From the NCBI GenBank assembly GCA_963838385.1, contig CAWIRE010000003.1, positions 310,001-374,000 on the forward strand: a stretch of 64,000 nucleotides of DNA, in the 5' to 3' direction. Numbering within the stretch: position 1 is the stretch's first letter; every line of letters starts with the position of its first letter. Position numbers and translations under genes: made by a program. The notes below the pieces were generated by a model that saw only the letters and a list, made by a program, of their open reading frames with translations, did not search any database and had not been told where the DNA came from. The stretch is from DAHUYF01 sp963838385. Its GTDB lineage: Bacteria; Pseudomonadota; Alphaproteobacteria; ATCC43930; CGMCC-115725. Below, one piece after another: positions 16,551 through 25,614 of the stretch.

Positions 16551-17677
16551 TCCCGCCGCAGCACCAGGCTGACATGCGCCGAGAGCACGCCGCCATCGCC
16601 ATGGATGAAGGCGGTCGCGGGCTGCCGCACCTGGCGCGCGCCGGCGCGCCCGGCGAGTTGCCGCGCCGCTTCGACCACATGCGCGAGGCCGCCCGCCACG
16701 CCGCTATGCCCGAAGGAGAGCAGGCCGCCATGGGTGTTGAGCGGCCAGCGCCCGTCGCGCCCGAAGACGCCGGCGCGCGCCAGCGCCGCGGCCTGCCCGC
16801 GCGGCGCGAAGCCGCACTCTTCCAGCAGGATCAACAGCGTGATGGTGAAGCTGTCGTAGAGCGCCAGGTAGTCGACCTGCGCGATGCCGATGCCGGCCTC
16901 TGCCATGGCGCGGCACGCGCAATCGGCGAGGCCGAAATCGGCGAGGTCGGCGGCGGCGCTGACATGCTGGTGCGGATGGATCTGCGCCGCGCCGGCGATG
17001 GCGACCTTTGCCGCGCCGGGCGCCGCGCTCACCACCAGCGCCGCGGCGCCGTCGGAGACCGGGCAGCAATCGAGCAGCTTCAGCGGCGTCGCGATCGGCC
17101 GCGAAGCCAGCACGTCGGCGACATTGATCGGCGCCTTGAACTGCGCGCCGGGATGGAGCGCCGCGTGGCGGCGCATCAGCACCGCGAATTCCGCCAGGTC
17201 GGCCTCGCTCACGCCATGGACATGCCCGTAGCGCGACGCCACCAGCGCGTAATAGGCGGGAATGGTCGGGCCGAACGGCACCTCGTAGTCGCGATCGCCG
17301 ACCTGCGCCAGCATCGCCACCGCGCTGTCGCGCCCCTGGCCGGTGAGACGGTTGTCGCCCGCCACCACCAGCAGATGCCGGCATTGCCCGGCATCGACCA
17401 GGCGCTCAGCCAGCATGACCATGGCGGCGCCGGTGGCGCCGCCCGCCTGCAGCGCATGGGCGTAGCGCGGCCGGAGGCCGACATACTCGGCGAAGACGTT
17501 GGCCAGCATGAGATGCGGCAGCGTTGCGGAATAGCCGCAGAGCAGCCCGTCGACCTCGTCCCGCGCCAGCCCGGCCTCGGCCAGCGCCGCGCCTGCGGCG
17601 CGCGCCATCAGGCTGAGCGCCGTCTCGCCCTCCAGCCGCCCGAACTCGGTGTCGCCGACGCCGCTGATCCAAGCCAT
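16547..17677 (-). CDS. Thiolase-like protein without canonical Cys (SCP-x/Ltp type)
   Basis: 376 residues with the thiolase fold: N-terminal AWISGVGDTEFG, ANVFAEYVGL, and the C-terminal half with an NTHGGLLSFGHSGVAGG block. The usual nucleophile Cys of the N-terminal half is not seen; the aligned place reads ALQAGGATGAA. The C-terminal CxG motif is replaced by HGDGG. This pattern matches thiolase-like lipid-transfer proteins such as Ltp2, which pair with DUF35 proteins and carry out retro-aldol cleavage rather than thiolysis. The DUF35 gene overlaps it by 4 nt. Assigning it as an aldolase is inference. Confidence 0.83.
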   Translation of the reverse strand: MAWISGVGDTEFGRLEGETALSLMARAAGAALAEAGLARDEVDGLLCGYSATLPHLMLANVFAEYVGLRPRYAHALQAGGATGAAMVMLAERLVDAGQCRHLLVVAGDNRLTGQGRDSAVAMLAQVGDRDYEVPFGPTIPAYYALVASRYGHVHGVSEADLAEFAVLMRRHAALHPGAQFKAPINVADVLASRPIATPLKLLDCCPVSDGAAALVVSAAPGAAKVAIAGAAQIHPHQHVSAAADLADFGLADCACRAMAEAGIGIAQVDYLALYDSFTITLLILLEECGFAPRGQAAALARAGVFGRDGRWPLNTHGGLLSFGHSGVAGGLAHVVEAARQLAGRAGARQVRQPATAFIHGDGGVLSAHVSLVLRRE

Positions 17678-17692
17678 GTCCCGGACGGGCTC

Positions 17693-18652
17693 CTAGCTGC
17701 GCAGCATCGCCTCGACGCATTCCTGGACGCCGAGCCCCTCGCGAAAGCTCGCCAGCGCGTGCTTCTCGCCGCTCAGCATCGCGCTCAGCGCGTCGAGCTG
17801 CGCGCGATGGGACATTGCCGCGAGCGAGCCCTCGCCGAAATCGACATCGAGCCAGCCGCCATTGATGCGGCGCTTCAGCCGGTACCAGTCGTGCAGCTCG
17901 AAGGCGCCCTGCCGGCCACTGAGGATCCAGCGGTTGTGGTCGGGCGCGTCGCCGCCGACCTGCGCGGCGACGGTGACGGGGACGCCTCCCGCCTCGAGCC
18001 GCGCGGCCAGCGCGGTCTCGGCGGTGCCGGCCTCGTCGGGGAACTCGACCCGGCACTGGCGCAGCCGCAGCGCGCCCAGCAGGCGCTGCGTCAGGAACAG
18101 GAAATGCGACAGCACCTCGCGCACGAAGCCGCCCTCGCTGCGGCCGGCGAGCCAGCGCGCGCTCGCCTGCCAGGGGCGCGGCCAGCGGGCGAAGGCGAGC
18201 TCGATCTCGACGCGCTCGATCGTGCCGAGCTCGCCGGATCGCAGCGCCGAGACGATGGCGCGCACCGCCGGCGCCGTGGCGAAGGGGAAATTGAGCGCCG
18301 CCGCGCGCCGCTCGCGCTCGAGCCGCTCCAGCCCGCGCCGCGCGGCGGCGAGATCGACGCCGAGCGGCTTCTCGCAGAACACCGGCTTGCCGTGATCGAA
18401 GGCGAGGTCGGCATAGTCCGGATGGCTCGCCGGCGGGCTGGCGACATAGAGGCAGTCGACGCTGCCGTCGCTGGCGAGGTCGGCCGCGTCGCGCGCAAAG
18501 CGCGCCTTTCCGTCGAGCGCGGCAAGCCTCGCCTCGGCGCCGTCGGCCGGGTCCCAGGCCGCCACCACCGTGAAATTCGGGTGCCGCGTCATCCGGCGCA
18601 GCATGCGCTCGCCGATGCCGCCAAGGCCAATGATACCAATACGATGCGCCAT
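17693..18652 (-). CDS. Gfo/Idh/MocA family oxidoreductase
   Basis: 319 residues. An N-terminal Rossmann fold (HRIGIIGLGGIGERML) binds NAD(P), the signature EKPLGVDLAAARRGLE carries the catalytic-region Lys, and a C-terminal beta-sheet domain follows. The family oxidises or reduces sugars, inositols and related cyclic alcohols; the substrate is unknown. The thiolase-like gene begins 15 nt after its stop, so this is probably the first gene of the four-gene operon. The start MAHRIGIIGLGG at 18652 is the only sensible one. Confidence 0.85.
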   Translation of the reverse strand: MAHRIGIIGLGGIGERMLRRMTRHPNFTVVAAWDPADGAEARLAALDGKARFARDAADLASDGSVDCLYVASPPASHPDYADLAFDHGKPVFCEKPLGVDLAAARRGLERLERERRAAALNFPFATAPAVRAIVSALRSGELGTIERVEIELAFARWPRPWQASARWLAGRSEGGFVREVLSHFLFLTQRLLGALRLRQCRVEFPDEAGTAETALAARLEAGGVPVTVAAQVGGDAPDHNRWILSGRQGAFELHDWYRLKRRINGGWLDVDFGEGSLAAMSHRAQLDALSAMLSGEKHALASFREGLGVQECVEAMLRS

Positions 18653-18844
18653 GCCGCGCGCTCATCACAGGTGCCGTTGCGGGCAGCACGAGGTTTACGA
18701 CCGGCGCCGCCGCAACGCAATCGAGCGCTTGCGCGGAAGCTGGCGACTCGCCGAGAGATCACTCTTTTTGAGGTGCTCTCCTCGCCTAATCGGCGAGTTG
18801 CCGGGGCGCCCGATGCGCGGCAGGCGAGCCGCCCCCGCCGCGGC

Positions 18845-21643
18845 TCAGCCAATTCGCGTCTCGCGGATCATGCGGGTCAGCGTCGTCTCGAGCTTGGCGA
18901 ATTCCGCTTGCAGCTTCTCGACATAGATGCCGCCGCTCTGGCGCAGGTCGCGCGCGGTGATGTCGCGCAGGCTGGCCAACGTCTGGCACAGCCGCGCCGC
19001 GCCGACATTGGCGGCGCCGCTGCGCAGCGAATGGCAGAGCGCCTTGAAGCTGCACAGGTCGCCTTCCACCGCCGCCAGGCGCAGCAGCTCCAGCAGCCGC
19101 CGCCCCTCGGCGCAGAAGGTCTCGATGATGTCGCCGAGGAAGTCGCTGCCGCCGCCGAGCATGCGCAGCGCCTCGATCGTCGCCTCGTCGACCACCGCGC
19201 CGGCATCGGCGAAATAGCGCGGATGGGCGGAGATCGGCGTCACCACCGGCGAGGCGGTGACGCTATTGCCGGGCGCCGCCACCCGCGCATAGGTCTCGTC
19301 GATCGTCGCCAGCAGCTGCGCCGCCTCGACCGGCTTGGTCAGCACCGCATCCATGCCGGCCTCGCGGCACTGCCGCTCGGTCTCGCCGGCGGTGTCGGCG
19401 GCCAGCGCGATGATCGGCAGCCGGCTCTCGCCCAGATGCTCCATGCGATAGAGCTTGGCGACCTCGTAGCCGCTCATCTCGGGCATGGCGACGTCGAGCA
19501 GCGCCAGGTCGAAGCGGTCGCGGTCGAGCACCGCCAGCGCCGCCTCGCCGTCATTCACCGCCGTGGTCTGGTGGCCGACCAGATCGAGCACGCGCCGCAG
19601 GATCTTGCGGTTGGCGCTGTTGTCCTCGGCGATGAGGATCCGCAGCCGGCGCGCCGGTGCCGGCAGCGAGGGCGGGGCGGCGTCGGCGAGCGCCGCCCCG
19701 TCGCGCGCCGGCGGCTCGGCCTCGCGCGGATCGACGGCGATCGCCGAGAGCGCGCTCGCCAGCGCGCCGTCCTCGAGCGGCGCCTCGAGGATGGCGGCGA
19801 GCTCGGAGGCGCCGAGGCCGGCGACCAACTCGCCGCCGCCCGGCGCCGCCAGGAACAGCGTCAGCGGCGGTTGCGGCGCCGCGCTCGCCAGCAGGTGGGC
19901 GAGGCTCAGCCCGGCGAGCGGATCGCTCCGCCCGTCGATCAGCAGGATCGGCCGGCCCGGCTCGGCGGCCGCCTCGCCGATGTGCCGCACGGCCGCCTCG
20001 CCCTCGGCGAACCAGCGCGGCTGGCCGTGCCAGGCGCCGAGCTTTGCCTGCAGCGCGCTCGCCAGGGTGGCGTCGGCGGTCACGATGATCGCCTCGCGCC
20101 CGGCGAGGTCGGGCGGCCGGGCCGCCGCCGCGGCGTCGAGCTGCAGCGGCAGGTCGACGATGAAGGTGCTGCCTTTGCCCGGCTCGCTCTCCACCGCGAT
20201 GCTGCCGCCCATCATCTGCGTGAGCTGCCGAGTGATGGCGAGGCCGAGCCCGGTGCTGCCATAGCGCTGCGCCGCCGCGCCGTCGGCCGCGGTGACGGCG
20301 TCGAAGATCCGGTCGCGCATCTCCGGCGCGATGCCGACGCCTTCGTCGCGCACGGCCAGCCGCAGCTGGACGGTCTGGTTCTCGCGACCGGCCAGCCGCG
20401 CCGAGACCGCGACGCGGCCCTGCGGCGTGAACCTGATCGCGTTGGCGATCAGGTTGAGCAGGATCTGGCGCAGCTGCAGCGGCAGGCCGCGATAGGCGTG
20501 GGGCAGGCGCGGATCGACCATGAGCGCCAGCGTCAGCCCCTTCGCCTGGGCCTGCGGCCGCAGCATCGCCACCGCGCCGCTCAGCACCCGGTGCAGCACG
20601 AAGCTCTCGGCCTCGGGCTGCAGCCGTCCGGCGCTGACGCGCGACGCGTCGAGCATGGTGTTGCCGAGGCCCAGCAGCGTGCGCGCCGCGAGCTGGATGG
20701 TGGCGAGCATGTCGCGCTGCTCGGCATCGAGGCTGGTGCGGCCGAACAGCGTGCTCATGCCGATGATGCTGTTGAGCGGCGTCCTGACCTCGTGGCTCAC
20801 CATCGCCAGCAGCCGGCTCTTGGCCGCATTGGCCTCCTCGGCCCTGATCCGGGCCAGCGTCAGCGGGCGGAGCAGGGCGGCGGCATAGCCGGGCACCAGC
20901 ACCATCGCCAGCAGCACCCCGCCGGCCACCATCGGCTGCGCCCGCCAATAGTCGGTGCCCGCCCAGACCGCGCCGAACCCGGCGAGGCTCAGCAGCGCCG
21001 CCGCGACCAGCGAGCGCTCGCCGAAGCGGAAGCCGAAGCCGAACACCACCCAGAGATAGATCGAGAACCAGGGCGCCGCGAGCGCGCCGCCGATATGCAG
21101 GAAGATCGAGACGAAGGCGATGTCGCTCAGCATCGCCCCGCCGCGGCGGAAGAGGGAGGGGCCGGGCCGGCTGATCAGGTCGATGAACAGCAGCCATTCG
21201 CACAGCACGCCGGCGACGACGATCGCCAGCAGCGGCAGCAGCCGGTCGCCGCCGACATCGACGACGGCGAGTTCCGCGAGATAGGCGAGCACGAAGCCCG
21301 GGAAGAACAGCCGGACGAGGATCTGCTGCGGCTCCCTGTCGCCGCGCTCGGCGAGCTCGTGCGCGATGCGCCAGGGGCCGCGAAGTGCTCCGACCACGAC
21401 CGCCGCGGCGGGGCCGAGGATGGTCATGGCGAACCACAGGGTCGACACCAGCCGCGCCGCCGGGCTCACGATCGTCTCCAGCAGGATCGACAGCGTCAGC
21501 GGCACGGCGACCGCATAGGCCGCCATGGCGACGGCGATGATCCGCGCCCTGCGGTTGGCCAGCCCGCTTCCGGTTCCGTTTCTGGCCCGGCTGGGTCTTC
21601 TCATACGGCCTTGTGGGCTCCCCTCGCTGTGCGCGTCCGGCAC
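18845..21643 (-). CDS. Hybrid sensor histidine kinase, RpfC-like
   Basis: 932 residues. About seven hydrophobic segments fill residues 33-255 and are followed at once by HisKA (phospho-His in MVSHEVRTPLN, about residue 284), an HATPase domain (LLNLIANAIRF, GVGIAPEMRD, STGLGLAI), a degenerate receiver-like linker, a true receiver (ILIAEDNSANRKIL, LALLDVAMPEMSG) and a C-terminal Hpt domain (CHSLRSGAANVGA). The order membrane-HisKA-HATPase-REC-Hpt and the join of the last membrane segment to the kinase resemble RpfC, the DSF sensor. No rpfF is seen. It lies 144 nt behind another kinase gene on the same strand. Confidence 0.88.
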   Translation of the reverse strand: MPDAHSEGSPQGRMRRPSRARNGTGSGLANRRARIIAVAMAAYAVAVPLTLSILLETIVSPAARLVSTLWFAMTILGPAAAVVVGALRGPWRIAHELAERGDREPQQILVRLFFPGFVLAYLAELAVVDVGGDRLLPLLAIVVAGVLCEWLLFIDLISRPGPSLFRRGGAMLSDIAFVSIFLHIGGALAAPWFSIYLWVVFGFGFRFGERSLVAAALLSLAGFGAVWAGTDYWRAQPMVAGGVLLAMVLVPGYAAALLRPLTLARIRAEEANAAKSRLLAMVSHEVRTPLNSIIGMSTLFGRTSLDAEQRDMLATIQLAARTLLGLGNTMLDASRVSAGRLQPEAESFVLHRVLSGAVAMLRPQAQAKGLTLALMVDPRLPHAYRGLPLQLRQILLNLIANAIRFTPQGRVAVSARLAGRENQTVQLRLAVRDEGVGIAPEMRDRIFDAVTAADGAAAQRYGSTGLGLAITRQLTQMMGGSIAVESEPGKGSTFIVDLPLQLDAAAAARPPDLAGREAIIVTADATLASALQAKLGAWHGQPRWFAEGEAAVRHIGEAAAEPGRPILLIDGRSDPLAGLSLAHLLASAAPQPPLTLFLAAPGGGELVAGLGASELAAILEAPLEDGALASALSAIAVDPREAEPPARDGAALADAAPPSLPAPARRLRILIAEDNSANRKILRRVLDLVGHQTTAVNDGEAALAVLDRDRFDLALLDVAMPEMSGYEVAKLYRMEHLGESRLPIIALAADTAGETERQCREAGMDAVLTKPVEAAQLLATIDETYARVAAPGNSVTASPVVTPISAHPRYFADAGAVVDEATIEALRMLGGGSDFLGDIIETFCAEGRRLLELLRLAAVEGDLCSFKALCHSLRSGAANVGAARLCQTLASLRDITARDLRQSGGIYVEKLQAEFAKLETTLTRMIRETRIG

Positions 21644-21787
21644 GAACGATCCCCGGACGACTTCCCCGGCGGGTCGCGACAGCAGAGCCAGTGTGCCAAT
21701 GGTTAACCGAAAAATCTACAGCTAGATGCCGTAGACGATACCGGCGACAAGATATGGACACACCAGATGGTAGCGGAGGGAGCCGGG

Positions 21788-23380
<1,593 letters not shown>

Positions 23381-23541
23381 GCGCTGGTCCGCAATGCCGT
23401 TCCCCTGGCGCTTCCGACGCGCTTTTCTGTCCTCGGCGCGCGGCGGCGTGACGCCTGCACCTATAATAGTACGTCGTTCGCGAGGCGTGAGGCATTTGTT
23501 GATTGCACGCTAATCGTGCCCACCCGGCGCAGGGCGCCCGC

Positions 23542-24300
23542 TCAAGCTGTCAGCGTCAGGCTCGCCTCGCCGATCCCGGGAAATTGCGCCCGGAGGGTCG
23601 CGCCGGCCGTGGCGAAGACCAGCCCGGTATGCGTGCCGGTGGTGACGATGTCGCCGGCGGCAAGGCCGCTCCCGCGCTGCGCGCAATGATTGGCGAGCCA
23701 GGCGAGCAGGCGGCCGGGATGTCCCGCGGCGTTGCCGCCGACGGCGCGGGCGGCCTCGCGCCCGTCGATGGCCAGGGATGCGGGCTGGCTCAGGAAATCG
23801 ATCCGCCGCCAATCCGCCGCCGCCGCGCCGTAGCAGAAGGCGCCGTTCGCCAAATTGTCGGCCAGCAGCGTCCGCCGGTCCTGGGCGCGGAAATCGGCGA
23901 AGCGCGACTGCACCAGCTCGATCGCCGGGTGCAGCGATGCCACCGCCTGCCACACCTCCTCCTCGCCATAGGGCCGGGGTCGGGGCGGCAGGTCGCGGCC
24001 GAAGCGGAAGGCGAGCTCGCCTTCGATGCCGCCGAGCGGAAAGTCTGCCGCGGCAAAGCGGGCCGGGCTTGGCGCCATCAGCGCGGCGAAGAGCGGCGCG
24101 CAGCTCGGCTCGGCCTCAGGACTCGCCGCGCCCACCTTCCAGCCGGCGATCCGGCCGAGCCCGCGGGCGACTCGCTCCTGCACCGCATAGGCCGCCGCAT
24201 CGTCGGCCGGCACCAGCTCCTGCGGCAGCTCGGCGATGGCGCGCCCGCTGGCGCGGGCCTCGATGAGCCGCCGCGCCAGGAGCTCGCCGGGCTCGGTCAC
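23542..24300 (-). CDS. 2-keto-4-pentenoate hydratase / FAH-like protein
   Basis: 252 residues, the usual length for MhpD/XylJ-type hydratases. Visible family blocks are GWKVGAASP, the acidic metal-binding IEGELAFRFG, HPAIELVQSRF, LLADNLANGAFCYG and GDIVTTGTHTG. These enzymes add water to 2-hydroxypentadienoate or decarboxylate 2-oxo acids in meta-cleavage pathways, using Mg. The start codon is GTG at 24300, which overlaps the TGA of the upstream aminotransferase gene by 4 nt (GTGA), so translation is coupled. The true substrate is not known; the partner gene suggests 2-oxo acid or glyoxylate metabolism. Confidence 0.85.
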   Translation of the reverse strand: MTEPGELLARRLIEARASGRAIAELPQELVPADDAAAYAVQERVARGLGRIAGWKVGAASPEAEPSCAPLFAALMAPSPARFAAADFPLGGIEGELAFRFGRDLPPRPRPYGEEEVWQAVASLHPAIELVQSRFADFRAQDRRTLLADNLANGAFCYGAAAADWRRIDFLSQPASLAIDGREAARAVGGNAAGHPGRLLAWLANHCAQRGSGLAAGDIVTTGTHTGLVFATAGATLRAQFPGIGEASLTLTA

Positions 24301-25499
24301 CGCGCCGCCGCGCGGCGCGCCGGGCTCGCCTCGGCCGCGCCGGCCAGATGCTCCATCGCCGCATCGACGCCGCCCTTGCGGTGCGGCACGCCGGCGGCGG
24401 CGAGGCCCATCTCGATGCCGGCCAGCGTGCCCATCAGCATCAGCTCGTTGAACCAGCCGAGATGGCCGATGCGGAACACCTTGCCGGCGACCTTGCCGAG
24501 CCCGGCGCCGAGCGACATGTCGAAGCGGTCGAGCACGGTGCGGCGCAACGCGTCGGCGTCATGGCCCGCCGGCATCAGCACCGCGGTGAGCGCGCTCGAA
24601 TGCGCCTTGGGGTCGGCGCAGAGCGGCTCGAGCCCCCAGGCGGCGACCGCGCGCCGCGTCGCCTGCGCCAGCCGGTCGTGCCGGGCGAAGACCTGCTCCA
24701 GCCCTTCCTCCTCCAGCATCGCCAGCGCCTCGGCGAGGCCGAACAGCAGGTTGGTGGCCGGGGTGAAGGGGAAGAAGCCGCTCTCGGCCGCGGCGATCAT
24801 CGGCTGCCACTCCCAATAGGCGCGCGGCAGCCTGGCGCCGCGGCTGGCCTCCAGCGCCTTGTCGGAGATGGCGTTGAAGCCCAGCCCCGGCGGCAGCATC
24901 AGCCCCTTCTGCGCGCCGGCGATCGCCACGTCGACGCCCCAATCGTCCTGGCGCAGCTCCATGGCGGCGAGCGAGGAGATGGCGTCGACCAGGTAGAGCG
25001 CCGGATGGCGCGCCCGGTCGATCGCCTTGCGGATCGCGGCGACGTCGCTGGCGACGCCGGTCGAGGTCTCGTTCTGGACGATCATCACCGCCTTGATGGC
25101 GTGCGCCTTGTCGGCGCTGAGCCGGGCCTCGATCGTCTCGGGATCGGTCGGGTGGCGCCAATCCGTCGGCAGCATCTCGACCTCGAGGCCGAGCCGCGTC
25201 GCCATGGCGCGCCACAGCGCGGCGAACTGTCCGGTCTCGACCGCCAGCACCGTGTCGCCGGGCGAGAGCGTGTTGACCAGCGCCGCTTCCCAGGCGCCGG
25301 TGCCCGAGGACGGGAATACCGCCACCGCGCCCTTGGTGCGGAACAGGCGTTTCATGCCGGCGAGCACGGATTTGGCCAGCGCCGCGAATTCCGGACCTCG
25401 ATGGTCGATGGTCGGCCGGTCGATGGCGCGCAGGATCCGATCCGGAACGTTGGTCGGGCCGGGGATCTGCAGGAAATGCCTGCCGGAGCGCGAGGTCAT
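24297..25499 (-). CDS. Serine/alanine-glyoxylate aminotransferase
   Basis: 400-residue class V aminotransferase. The N terminus HFLQIPGPTNVPDRILRA is characteristic of the SgaA/AGXT group, GAQKGLMLPPG carries the PLP lysine, and SSGTGAWEAAL binds the cofactor phosphate. It transfers the amino group of serine or alanine to glyoxylate. The start is ATG 25499, with GGAAGAG upstream; an ATG at 25595 would extend into the promoter region of the divergent oxidase. It is followed with a 4-nt overlap by the hydratase gene. The divergent FAD/Fe-S oxidase could supply or remove 2-hydroxy acids such as glycolate. Confidence 0.88.
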   Translation of the reverse strand: MTSRSGRHFLQIPGPTNVPDRILRAIDRPTIDHRGPEFAALAKSVLAGMKRLFRTKGAVAVFPSSGTGAWEAALVNTLSPGDTVLAVETGQFAALWRAMATRLGLEVEMLPTDWRHPTDPETIEARLSADKAHAIKAVMIVQNETSTGVASDVAAIRKAIDRARHPALYLVDAISSLAAMELRQDDWGVDVAIAGAQKGLMLPPGLGFNAISDKALEASRGARLPRAYWEWQPMIAAAESGFFPFTPATNLLFGLAEALAMLEEEGLEQVFARHDRLAQATRRAVAAWGLEPLCADPKAHSSALTAVLMPAGHDADALRRTVLDRFDMSLGAGLGKVAGKVFRIGHLGWFNELMLMGTLAGIEMGLAAAGVPHRKGGVDAAMEHLAGAAEASPARRAAAR

Positions 25500-25614
25500 G
25501 CCACTCTTCCTTTTCGCGTGCGGTGGGCGCGGGCTTAGCCCGGATGGAGGGTGTTGCGCAAGACCGCGCCACCGCCCTGGCGTTTTGTTAGGCAATCGCC
25601 TCTAATCGCCGGCC

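Noticed and set aside
18778..18800. CTCGCC / GGCGAG hairpin behind the RpfC-like kinase gene as a terminator
   Set aside because: The stem is short and no U-tract follows on the minus strand.
16373..21706. A very long open frame on the plus strand (over 1700 codons)
   Set aside because: It is antisense to the thiolase-like, oxidoreductase and kinase genes, is rich in Arg/Ala/Gln/His, and has no domain. GC-rich codons opposite real genes leave such frames open.
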